A stretch of DNA of 7,517 nucleotides, taken from contig QKAI01000379.1 of the NCBI GenBank assembly GCA_003246505.1, positions 1 through 7,517 of the forward strand. Direction: 5' to 3'. The notes beneath the pieces are model-generated. The model was not told where the DNA came from. It saw only the letters and a list, made by a program, of their open reading frames with translations, and ran no database searches. Position numbers and translations under genes: made by a program. The stretch is from Spirochaetaceae bacterium. Lineage in GTDB: Bacteria; Spirochaetota; Spirochaetia; DSM-2461. This document shows positions 1-5,507 of the stretch, in pieces; position 1 is the stretch's first letter; each line of letters starts with the position of its first letter.

Positions 1-2
1 GG

Positions 3-170
3 GCTGTCTACCTATTCACCCTTCCCCAGACCTCCCTCCAGATAGGAGTCAAGAAGACCCTGGGGGTCTGGGTCCTCCAGGTCCTGTTCGAGGAGGATCC
101 CTTCACCTACGAAGGGGCCGATATCCTGGTGAATGTGCGCCTAACGAAAACCGGGTCGTCGGGGAAATAA
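3..170 (+). CDS. C-terminal end of an unrecognised protein (5' truncated)
   Basis: An open frame runs from the window edge to a TAA at 168-170 and gives 55 residues. It has no stop before that and begins AVYLFTLPQTSLQIGV. The fragment alternates hydrophobic and polar residues (GVWVLQVLF, ADILVNVRLT), which looks like beta strands, and ends in a short polar tail. I do not recognise a family from this piece. It lies 28 bases before the lipoprotein gene on the same strand, so the two are probably one operon, and this protein may also be exported or envelope-associated; that is inferred from position only. The codon choice (many CTG, GTC, GAG, ACC) matches the downstream gene, which supports real coding. 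The start and most of the protein lie outside the window. Confidence 0.6.
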   Translation, partial: AVYLFTLPQTSLQIGVKKTLGVWVLQVLFEEDPFTYEGADILVNVRLTKTGSSGK

Positions 171-178
171 TCCCCGCC

Positions 179-193
179 CCTCCTTTCAGGAGG
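179..193 (+). promoter_or_regulatory. Hairpin burying the Shine-Dalgarno of the lipoprotein gene
   Basis: CCTCCT (179-184) and AGGAGG (188-193) are perfect reverse complements separated by the 3-base loop TTC. The right arm is the full Shine-Dalgarno sequence, 5 bases before the ATG at 199. In RNA the ribosome-binding site would pair completely with the left arm. The stop codon of the upstream gene (168-170) is only 8 bases before the hairpin. A ribosome terminating there would cover the left arm and free the site, which would give translational coupling. The pairing is seen directly; the coupling is inferred. Confidence 0.5.
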
Positions 194-198
194 AACCG

Positions 199-1227
199 AT
201 GAAATTGTCCTACGCCCTTCTTTTATGCCTGCTCGCTTCCTGCGGCGGCAGCCCCATGACGGAGAGTCTCAGACCGGAAAGGGACAGAACCCCTCCGGTC
301 TTTCTTGATTTCGCCCAGGAAAGCCGGGAGGAGATGGTGCTGTTTTTCGACGAGCCGGTAGTTGTGGACCGGGAAACCCTCATTCGGCAGCCGGAGGGGG
401 ACATCCTTGTTGCCGAACCGGAGTCCCGGGAAGTCCGATTGAGATTCTCTCCCCCCTGCGAACCGGGCTCCCTGAATACCCTGCGCCTGGATGTGGCCGA
501 CGGGGAGGGGAACGGGAACTGGTTTCTGGTGGAGTTCTACGCCCCCAATGAGAACCAGCCCGCCCTGGTTATCAATGAAATCTCCCCCAACGGCAGCAGT
601 ACCCGACCGGATATGGTGGAATTCTATGTCACCGCCGGAGGGGAGACCACCGGACTGACCCTGCTCCTGGGAACGGAGGAGAACTGGACCGGACGGTACG
701 TTTTCCCTCCCATGAACGTGGCCACCGGGGAGTATATCCTCTTTCACTGCCGTCCGGAGGGAACGGGGGAGGAGGTCACCGAGACCGGGGATGATCTGGA
801 TCTCTCCGGCGGTATCAGGGCCGGGGAGGGGGTGAGGGATCTCTGGCCCGGGGAGGACATGAACCTCTCCGGGAGCAACGGCGTGCTCACCCTGAGTTCC
901 CTGCCGGTCCGGGGGAAGTGCCTGGACCGGATCGTCTATACCAACCGGACCGGGGACGGGGAGGATAAATACGGGGGGTGGACCGCCGTCCTCTGGCCCC
1001 AGATAGAGGAGCTGAGTTCCCGGCGGGAAGGGGAGAGGGGCTGGTATTTTGAGGGAGATCTCCTCTTCCCGGAGGACAGCGTGTGGTCCGGGAGCACCAC
1101 CAGTACGCGCACCCTCTGCCGGGACAGCCTTTCCGGCGACGGGGACCGATCCTCCGACTGGCATACGGCGCCCACGGGGGGATGCTCCTTCGGATACCCC
1201 AACACGGATGAGGCCTACGCTCCTTAG
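199..1227 (+). CDS. Lipoprotein with Ig-like and lamin-tail-like domains
   Basis: A 342-residue predicted lipoprotein. The N-terminus has a positive start (MK), a hydrophobic stretch (residues 3-13) and the lipobox L12-A13-S14-C15, so Cys15 should be lipidated and the protein tethered to a membrane. Residues about 31-115 (TPPVFLDF, EMVLFFDEPV, VEFYAP) look like a beta-sandwich of the bacterial Ig-like kind. Residues about 121-335 resemble a lamin-tail (LTD) domain: VINEISPNG at 124-132, then MVEFYV at 139-144, two copies of a D-x-D/N-L-S-G motif near 199-204 and 220-225, and an ending SSDWHTAPTGGCSFGYPN like the usual LTD close. No catalytic site is visible. LTD domains in bacteria often occur in exported proteins that bind surfaces or partner enzymes; the role here is unknown. 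The start is fixed by the signal peptide and by AGGAGG at 188-193. It is probably cotranscribed with the partial gene upstream. Its stop overlaps that of the convergent gene by 4 bases. Confidence 0.85.
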   Translation: MKLSYALLLCLLASCGGSPMTESLRPERDRTPPVFLDFAQESREEMVLFFDEPVVVDRETLIRQPEGDILVAEPESREVRLRFSPPCEPGSLNTLRLDVADGEGNGNWFLVEFYAPNENQPALVINEISPNGSSTRPDMVEFYVTAGGETTGLTLLLGTEENWTGRYVFPPMNVATGEYILFHCRPEGTGEEVTETGDDLDLSGGIRAGEGVRDLWPGEDMNLSGSNGVLTLSSLPVRGKCLDRIVYTNRTGDGEDKYGGWTAVLWPQIEELSSRREGERGWYFEGDLLFPEDSVWSGSTTSTRTLCRDSLSGDGDRSSDWHTAPTGGCSFGYPNTDEAYAP

Positions 1228-2006
1228 GACTTTTTGATATCCCTGATGCGGAAATCCTCGATGATGCGGGTCAGTTCCTCTTCCGCCAGATCAATCCGCT
1301 CTTCGCTGAATCCCAGTTCCTTCGCCTTGCGGATGGAGCTTCTCACGTCGTGGAGCCAGAAGGCGGCCCTCTTGATGCAGTTCTGAGTCTCCCCCATCAG
1401 ATCGTAGTGATAATCATCGGTTTCCAGCATCATGACGTACCGTTCCAGGGCCAGGGGGATATCCCGGTTGTCCCTCTCCCGGTTCCGGGCGTAGGTCATG
1501 TTCCACAGTTCCTGATCCAGCTGGGCCAGAAGCCCGTTGCGCTCGGAGGGGAAGATGCGCAACAGAAAGTTCTCCACCGTACCCCAGAAGTCCCTTTCGA
1601 ACTGCTGCAGGGCGCCGTAGAGTTTCACTATCTCATTGGAGGCTCCCGGATGGATGCGGCGGGTGGGATAGGAAGCTATCTTCTTCTCCATATCCTCCAC
1701 CACCTTGTCGGCGAAGGACTTTCTTTTGACTCCCCCGTTCCGACTCTCCTCAAGGGCCTGCTGCTCCGCCCGGTCCAGGGCTTCCTCTTCCTGCTGGATC
1801 AGCTCCTCCACCATCTCCACTTCCCCCTTGAGGAAGAGCTCCAGGCTCATTCTCATCTGCAGGGCGTAGGAGTAGCGCGCTTCGAAATCGTTCTTGAGTG
1901 AGATGGGCGCCATATAGGACGTGATGAGGAGGTCGTAACGATCCCGTATCCTGTCCAGACACCGTTCCGTCTCTTCCCGGGACAGTTTGTCTTTCTTGCC
2001 GAACAT
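1224..2006 (-). CDS. Unrecognised helical cytoplasmic protein
   Basis: A 260-residue protein that I cannot assign to a family. There is no signal peptide and no membrane segment. The sequence is rich in Glu, Arg, Leu and Lys and looks almost wholly alpha-helical. Residues about 55-90 (ELFLKGEVEMVEELIQQEEEALDRAEQQALEE) and 222-252 read as coiled coil. The middle, 112-172, contains a PTRRIHPG turn and an aromatic patch (FERDFWGTVENFLLRIF). Conserved-looking aromatic and charged residues (DDYHYDLMG at 197-205, AAFWLHD at 214-220) suggest a specific fold rather than simple coiled coil. It lies downstream of ssb on the same strand but behind ssb's terminator and has its own strong promoter. The chosen ATG has no Shine-Dalgarno and lies 6 bases after a perfect TATAAT, so the mRNA may be leaderless. 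A start at Met32 has no better ribosome-binding site. Coding is well supported by length and composition; function is unknown. Confidence 0.8.
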   Translation of the reverse strand: MFGKKDKLSREETERCLDRIRDRYDLLITSYMAPISLKNDFEARYSYALQMRMSLELFLKGEVEMVEELIQQEEEALDRAEQQALEESRNGGVKRKSFADKVVEDMEKKIASYPTRRIHPGASNEIVKLYGALQQFERDFWGTVENFLLRIFPSERNGLLAQLDQELWNMTYARNRERDNRDIPLALERYVMMLETDDYHYDLMGETQNCIKRAAFWLHDVRSSIRKAKELGFSEERIDLAEEELTRIIEDFRIRDIKKS

Positions 2007-2052
2007 AGGAATATTATAACCTCACCGGAGCAGATTGTCAGACGGTTTTTTT
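2007..2052 (-). promoter_or_regulatory. Strong sigma70-type promoter for the helical protein gene, probably leaderless
   Basis: Reading the - strand, the -35 is CTGACA (2041-2036, 5 of 6 to TTGACA), the spacer is 17 bases, and the -10 is a perfect TATAAT (2018-2013). A run of seven A (2052-2046) lies just upstream of the -35, as in an UP element. The -10 is followed by ATTCCT and then the ATG at 2006, so the expected transcription start falls at or next to the start codon. The only purine-rich block, GGTGAGG, is 13 bases from ATG and would lie upstream of the transcript. Confidence 0.75.
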
Positions 2053-2072
2053 AAGGGGGATAAAAAAAAGAT

Positions 2073-2100
2073 AAAAAAAGCTCCGGAGAGCTTCCGGAGC
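2073..2100 (-). terminator. Intrinsic terminator of ssb
   Basis: On the - strand, GCTCCGGA (2100-2093) and TCCGGAGC (2087-2080) form a perfect 8-bp stem around a 5-base loop. A run of seven T (2079-2073) follows at once, and a second run of eight T lies shortly after (2069-2062). The stem starts 7 bases after the ssb stop codon. This is a textbook rho-independent terminator and separates ssb from the helical protein gene downstream. Confidence 0.9.
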
Positions 2101-2107
2101 ACTGAAG

Positions 2108-2500
2108 TCAGTAGGTGAGGGTCTCCTCTTCCTTCTCTTCGGGGATAGCTTCCCCCTCCTCTTTTTTCGTACGGGGCCGGAACTCGATGTGCTCGGCAAC
2201 GATTTTCACTTTGGACTGGGTGTTGCCGTCCTTGTCGGTCCAGCGGTCCTGCTTGAGCCGGCCCACGACACGGACGCCCCGCCCCCGGTCCAGATGTTTT
2301 TCACAGAGCTCCGCCTGCTTGGACCAGGTTTCCACATCAAAGAAGGAGACCTCCTCCTTGGTTTCCTCCGACCCGTCCAGCCGGTAATAGCGGTTGGACG
2401 CCACGGTGAAGTTACAGACCGGCGTTCCCTTGGTGGTCAGTTTGGCGTCGGGCTTGCGGACGAGATTGCCCTCCAGGATGATACTGTTCAGTGCCTGCAT
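2108..2500 (-). CDS. ssb: Single-stranded DNA-binding protein
   Basis: A 130-residue SSB, which coats single-stranded DNA during replication, recombination and repair. The OB fold fills residues 1 to about 110: LNSIILEGNLVRKPDAK strand 1, TPVCNFTVASNRYYR, VSFFDVETWSKQAELCEKHLDRGRGVRVVGRL, then the DNA-contacting DRWTDKDGN and KVKIVAEHIEFRP. Trp59, Trp87 and Phe53/Phe54 sit where SSBs stack on bases. The C-terminal tail is very short and Glu-rich (111-130) and ends ETLTY. The usual SSB tip DDDIPF, which recruits partner proteins, is absent. No rpsF or rpsR lies beside it, unlike the common rpsF-ssb-rpsR order, so it is a lone gene with its own terminator and possibly a paralogue. The start is supported by the alignment of MxALNSIILEGNLVR to spirochaete SSBs and by AGAGGA 7 bases upstream (2513-2508). 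Confidence 0.95.
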   Translation of the reverse strand: MQALNSIILEGNLVRKPDAKLTTKGTPVCNFTVASNRYYRLDGSEETKEEVSFFDVETWSKQAELCEKHLDRGRGVRVVGRLKQDRWTDKDGNTQSKVKIVAEHIEFRPRTKKEEGEAIPEEKEEETLTY

Positions 2501-2517
2501 GTGCTTTCCTCTCTTTG

Positions 2518-2545
2518 GAGCTTCCCGGGTGGGACCCGGAAGCTC
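2518..2545 (-). promoter_or_regulatory. Hairpin in the ssb 5' leader
   Basis: GAGCTTCC-GGGT on one arm pairs with ACCC-GGAAGCTC on the other, giving 12 bp with one bulged C/G and a 3-base loop (2531-2533). It ends about 4 bases upstream of the ssb Shine-Dalgarno on the - strand, so it lies in the ssb leader if transcription starts upstream of 2545. No T run follows on either strand, so it is not an intrinsic terminator. A role in mRNA stability or in controlling ssb translation is possible but inferred. I could not find a convincing ssb promoter upstream of it. Confidence 0.55.
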
Positions 2546-2654
2546 CCGGTTAGTGTTTAGCTACAGGGAGGGAAATTCTTGCCGGATTTTGCGGAATTCC
2601 CATAAAAAAGAGATAAACCTTTCCATAAACTTCCCCGTGACCGGCTAAATTTTA

Positions 2655-2698
2655 TTGATGGTTTAGGGAGGGCGTGATAATTTATAATGGGACGTCCC
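2655..2698 (+). promoter_or_regulatory. Likely promoter of the acetyltransferase operon, with a palindrome at the start point
   Basis: A perfect TATAAT lies at 2683-2688 with an overlapping second candidate GATAAT at 2676-2681. The best -35-like block is TTGATG at 2655-2660. It is 15 bases from GATAAT and 22 from TATAAT, so the -35 match is weak and an activator may be needed. Immediately after the -10 is the perfect 10-bp palindrome GGGACGTCCC (2689-2698), where transcription should begin; it could be an operator. The remaining leader to the gene, about 95 bases, holds nothing else I can name. Confidence 0.4.
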
Positions 2699-2789
2699 TG
2701 GACACAGCCAGAAAAAATATTCTCATCAACCATCCGGGGGTGGCGGATTGGAACAGCATCTGACTTTGGGGAAGAGGAGGCAGATTCTC

Positions 2790-3317
2790 ATGAGATTGGA
2801 AACGGATAGATTGATTCTTACCACGCCGAGGAAGAAGGATGCCCTGGAGGTCTTTGCCCATAGGACAGATAAGCAGGCCACTCTCTTCACCGGCGGGATC
2901 CCGAGTCTTTCCTGGCCGGAGTTCGAACAGTACTATTTCAGAAGATGTGACGATGAAGAGGAAAAGAAGAGGCACATCTACTCGGTCATATTAAAGGCGT
3001 CTGGGAAATATATTGGTTATTGCGGATTCCAGTACTGTAAGATTTTGAAGGGGACGGAGATCCTCTTCGGATACTCCTCCCAATACTGGGGAAACGGCTA
3101 CGCCTTTGAAGCGGCAGGGGCTTTGCTGTCCTATGGAATGGAAACGCTGGGATACGACCGGGTCGTCGCCGCGGTGAATCCAAGGAATCCCGCCTCGGAG
3201 AAGATCCTTATGAAACTGGGCATGACCTTTGCCGGCCCGGTTGAATGGCCGGACCAGGGATCGGTCAACCGTTACGAAATCGGGAAAGAGCGATTCCTGG
3301 AGCAGAAGAAGTCATGA
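2790..3317 (+). CDS. GNAT-family N-acetyltransferase (RimJ/RimL type)
   Basis: A 175-residue acetyltransferase of the GNAT fold, which moves an acetyl group from acetyl-CoA to an amine, in this subfamily often a protein N-terminus or small metabolite. The start MRLETDRLILT is the classic opening of the RimJ/RimL (Acetyltransf_3) group. The acetyl-CoA loop is Q98-Y-W-G-N-G-Y-A with E107-A following. The C-terminal helix motif N130-PRNPASEKILMKLGM is also typical. The substrate cannot be told from sequence. The frame extends upstream to a TTG at 2748, but I chose the ATG at 2790: AGGAGG lies 9 bases before it and the family begins exactly there. It overlaps the next gene by ATGA, so the two are coupled. 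Stretches of the gene are about 42% G+C (2941-3060) against roughly 60% or more in neighbouring genes, a hint of different origin. Confidence 0.9.
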   Translation: MRLETDRLILTTPRKKDALEVFAHRTDKQATLFTGGIPSLSWPEFEQYYFRRCDDEEEKKRHIYSVILKASGKYIGYCGFQYCKILKGTEILFGYSSQYWGNGYAFEAAGALLSYGMETLGYDRVVAAVNPRNPASEKILMKLGMTFAGPVEWPDQGSVNRYEIGKERFLEQKKS

Positions 3318-3736
3318 ATATCCTGTCCCCGGCTCCCTGCGGTGTCATCTGCGCCTTATGCTATGCCTATCAGAGGGAGAAGAACAGATGTGTCGGTTGT
3401 AACGGGGAGGGATATAAGCCCAACCATTGCAACAACTGTTCCATCCGCTTCTGCAAGGAAAAATCCTCCCCCGGTGAGCTTTGCCTTGTATGCGGGAAGT
3501 ACCCCTGCCGAAGATTGAGGGATCTTGAAAAGATGTATGTGGAAAAATACGGTGAAAGCCCCCGGCGGAATATGGAACTGGCCCAGACCCTGGGGAAGGG
3601 GAAATACGGAGAGGAGATACTAAGGATCTGGACCTGCCAGGAGTGTGGTCACCTCCTCTCCGCCCACAGGGACTCATGCGTTATCTGTCACGCGAAAAAT
3701 GGGAACTATCCCGAAAAGACCGTTCCCGTTGAATGA
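3314..3736 (+). CDS. Cysteine-rich DUF3795-like protein
   Basis: A 140-residue small protein with 15 cysteines. The N-terminal part, with C9-x3-C13-x2-C16, C26-x2-C29, C39-x2-C42-x4-C47 and C57-x2-C60-x4-C65, follows the pattern of DUF3795 proteins (CGxxCxxCxAY....CxGC). The C-terminal C108-x2-C111 and C122-x2-C125 look like a separate zinc ribbon. Metal binding (zinc or iron-sulfur) is likely; no enzymatic role is known to me for the family. There is no signal peptide. The ATG at 3314 overlaps the acetyltransferase stop (ATGA), so translation is probably coupled. An upstream in-frame ATG at 3245 would bury 23 residues inside the acetyltransferase and precede the conserved opening, so I reject it. 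The pairing with an acetyltransferase may mean the two act together, but this is inferred. The stop codon is 21 bases from that of the convergent antiporter gene. Confidence 0.88.
   Translation: MNILSPAPCGVICALCYAYQREKNRCVGCNGEGYKPNHCNNCSIRFCKEKSSPGELCLVCGKYPCRRLRDLEKMYVEKYGESPRRNMELAQTLGKGKYGEEILRIWTCQECGHLLSAHRDSCVICHAKNGNYPEKTVPVE
3695..3727 (-). terminator. Possible terminator of the antiporter gene, inside the convergent gene
   Basis: On the - strand, 30 bases past the antiporter stop, GGGAAC (3727-3722) and GTTCCC (3706-3701) can pair around a 15-base loop. One A and then TTTTT (3699-3695) follow. The site lies within the last codons of the cysteine-rich gene on the other strand. The stem is short and the loop long, so this is a weak call. 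Confidence 0.3.
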
Positions 3737-3757
3737 TCTGCCCATCGGGACGGGCCC

Positions 3758-5338
3758 TTAAATAATATTCCCCTCAGAATCGATCTTCTTACCCACAAAT
3801 CCGACCAGGAGTATGATGGCACCGGTGCCCAGGAGCAGGCTGACCCAGCTGGGGAGGCCGAACCCGATGGGAAGGGTTCCCAGGAGGATGGCCAGTCCCG
3901 CCGCGGTCAGGGCGTAGGGGGCCTGGGTCTTCACGTGGTCGATATGGTCCGATCCGGAAGCGGATGAGGACAGTATGGTCGTATCCGAGATGGGGGAGCA
4001 GTGGTCCCCGAAGACCGCCCCGGTGAGAACGCTGCCGATGCAGGCCAGGATCAGGGGGGTCACCGTTCCCGAGGCGGCGGACACATTGGCGGCCACGGGT
4101 ATGACGATGGGCATGAGAATGGAGTTGGTTCCCCAGGAGGTTCCCGTGGAGAAGGCGACGAACATGGCCGTCACGAAGACCAGAGTAGGCAGCAGGTTCA
4201 CCGCCAGGCCCCCCTCGGAGAAGGGGATGACATGGACCAGCCATTCGGCCAGCTGCATCTCGGAGATGACCGCCTTCAGGGCGAAGGCCAGGGCCAGAAT
4301 GACCACGGCGGTCATCATGGTTTTGGCGCCCCCCATCCAGGCGTCAACCGCCGCGGAGAGGGAGAATCTTTTTCTGAGGATGCCCTGGAGCCCCGCCGCC
4401 AGGGAGCTGATGAAGGCGGCCCAGGTGAGGACGACCGATGCGTCCGCGTTTCCCATGGCGTCCCGGAAGGTAAGACCCTCCTCGTAGCCGTTGTACCAGA
4501 GCCCCAGAAAGGTGATGAGGATGAAGAGGCCGATGGGGATGATCACGTCCAGAAGGGATACCCGTATATCCCTGTCGGGCAGCAGGTTTTTATCCTCCGT
4601 GATCAGGGGGTGGGAACCGGCCCGGTAAACCTCCCCGGTCTTTCTGGCCCGGATCTCCGCTTTGAGCATGGCGCCGAAATCCCTTCTTCGGATGATGAGG
4701 GTGAAGAGGAGAACCAGGGAGAAGAGGGAGTAGAACCGGAAGGGGATGGTCTGGAAGAAGACCAGCATGGAATTCCCCGGAATGTCCAGGGCCTGGAGAC
4801 CGGCGGCGATGAGCCCGAGCTCCATGGCGATCCAGGTGGAGATGGGGGCCATGGACGAGACGGGCGCCGCGGAGGAGTCCACGATGTAGGCCAGCTTTTC
4901 CCGGGAGATCCGCTGTTTGTCCGTGATGGGGCGCATGGTGTTTCCCACGATGATGGAATTGGCATAGTCGTCAAAGAAAATGGCGATCCCCATCAGGGCC
5001 GCCGCCAGCTGGGTGGACCGGACGTCCTTGGCTTTGGCGGATATCCTTTCGGCGATGGCCTGGGTTCCCCCCATCTTGCTGATGAGGCCTATCATGCCGC
5101 CCACGGCCAGGAGGAAGACGATGATACCGATATTCCAGGAATCCGCCAGGGACTGTCCCACGATGTAGTGGGAGAATGTCTGAAGGAGGCCCTTGAGGGG
5201 ATTCCAGTTATTGATGATGGTGGCTCCCCCCCAGATCCCCGCGAGAAGGGATATGATCACCTGCTTTTTCCACATGGCGAAAAAGATGGCGATGAGGGGA
5301 GGAAGGATGGCCAGAGCCCCGTAGCTGAGATCTTCCAT
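3758..5338 (-). CDS. Na+/H+ antiporter, NhaC family
   Basis: A 526-residue polytopic inner-membrane protein with about a dozen hydrophobic segments. It carries the marks of the NhaC family (Pfam Na_H_antiporter): FFDDYANSIIVGNTMRPITD (121-140), STGTSWGT (397-404) and GDHCSPISDTTILSS (444-458). Members exchange protons for Na+ or couple ion flow to small acids such as malate/lactate (MleN) or amino acids; the true substrate cannot be read here. A hydrophilic loop of about 40 residues (217-257) divides the two halves. The start is the ATG at 5338 with CAGGAG 6 bases upstream. The frame runs further up to an ATG at 5461, but those 41 residues are polar, unlike the family, and cross the predicted promoter. 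The gene is divergent from the PTS permease and shares its control region. The gene looks complete. Confidence 0.93.
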   Translation of the reverse strand: MEDLSYGALAILPPLIAIFFAMWKKQVIISLLAGIWGGATIINNWNPLKGLLQTFSHYIVGQSLADSWNIGIIVFLLAVGGMIGLISKMGGTQAIAERISAKAKDVRSTQLAAALMGIAIFFDDYANSIIVGNTMRPITDKQRISREKLAYIVDSSAAPVSSMAPISTWIAMELGLIAAGLQALDIPGNSMLVFFQTIPFRFYSLFSLVLLFTLIIRRRDFGAMLKAEIRARKTGEVYRAGSHPLITEDKNLLPDRDIRVSLLDVIIPIGLFILITFLGLWYNGYEEGLTFRDAMGNADASVVLTWAAFISSLAAGLQGILRKRFSLSAAVDAWMGGAKTMMTAVVILALAFALKAVISEMQLAEWLVHVIPFSEGGLAVNLLPTLVFVTAMFVAFSTGTSWGTNSILMPIVIPVAANVSAASGTVTPLILACIGSVLTGAVFGDHCSPISDTTILSSSASGSDHIDHVKTQAPYALTAAGLAILLGTLPIGFGLPSWVSLLLGTGAIILLVGFVGKKIDSEGNII

Positions 5339-5373
5339 TTGTAACTCCTGTTTGTTATTGTGTAATGGAAAGG

Positions 5374-5402
5374 ATTGTACACGCAGTAACTGAGGGGTGC
5401 AA
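5374..5402 (-). promoter_or_regulatory. Likely promoter of the antiporter gene
   Basis: On the - strand, TTGCAC (5402-5397) and TACAAT (5379-5374) are separated by 17 bases. The -10 matches 5 of 6 consensus bases; the -35 matches only the leading TTG. The start point would fall near 5367 and give a leader of about 30 bases that carries the CAGGAG ribosome-binding site. The spacer overlaps one arm of the inverted repeat at 5385-5438. Confidence 0.5.
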
Positions 5403-5438
5403 GTGTTCTTTTTCGTAAAAAATGCCCTCTGTATTACT
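5385..5438. repeat. Nested imperfect inverted repeat between the divergent transporter genes
   Basis: AGTAACTGAGGG (5385-5396) matches the reverse complement of 5425-5438 at 11 of 12 positions, with a 2-base insertion in the right arm. Inside it is a second dyad, TTTTT-CGT-AAAAA (5409-5421). The left arm fills most of the spacer of the antiporter promoter and the -35 lies next to it. This placement fits an operator for a regulator of one or both genes. No T run or gene links it to termination. It could be chance in an A+T-rich intergenic stretch. Confidence 0.4.
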
Positions 5439-5473
5439 AAAAACGAGATTTTCCCGGACACTCCCGCTCCCCC

Positions 5474-5501
5474 TTGCTATTCCCGGTGAAATTCATAAAC
5501 T
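5474..5501 (+). promoter_or_regulatory. Candidate promoter of the PTS permease gene, probably leaderless
   Basis: TTGCTA (5474-5479) and TAAACT (5496-5501) are separated by 16 bases, each matching 4 of 6 consensus bases. The -10 is followed by GAACCT and then the ATG at 5508, the same 6-base gap seen at the gene that starts at 2006. No Shine-Dalgarno precedes the ATG. The match is moderate and rests partly on that shared layout. Confidence 0.45.
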
Positions 5502-5507
5502 GAACCT

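Noticed and set aside
223..1164. 313-codon open frame on the - strand opposite the lipoprotein gene
   Set aside because: It is Pro/Gly-rich without domain features. The + strand frame has a signal peptide, a Shine-Dalgarno and a domain pattern, and long antisense frames are expected in G+C-rich coding DNA.
2748..2789. Upstream TTG start for the acetyltransferase
   Set aside because: It adds 14 polar residues not seen in the family. The ATG at 2790 has AGGAGG and the standard opening.
2786..2795. 10-bp palindrome TCTCATGAGA over the acetyltransferase start codon
   Set aside because: It has no loop, so it cannot fold as a hairpin in one RNA. It is likely a chance result of the codons.
3245..3313. 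Upstream ATG start for the cysteine-rich protein
   Set aside because: It would overlap the acetyltransferase by over 70 bases. The ATGA overlap at 3314 and the conserved opening favour the later start.
3740..3755. GCCC...GGGC dyad between the convergent stop codons at 3736 and 3758
   Set aside because: Only 4 bp pair cleanly with a mismatch beyond, and no T run follows on either strand, so I do not call a terminator.
4001..5344. 447-codon open frame on the + strand opposite the antiporter gene
   Set aside because: The translation is low-complexity (Asp, Gly, His, Glu) and mirrors the transmembrane codons of the antiporter, whose family signatures are unmistakable.
5339..5461. 41-residue N-terminal extension of the antiporter
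   Set aside because: It crosses the predicted promoter, is polar and unlike the family N-terminus, and the ATG at 5338 has a good ribosome-binding site.
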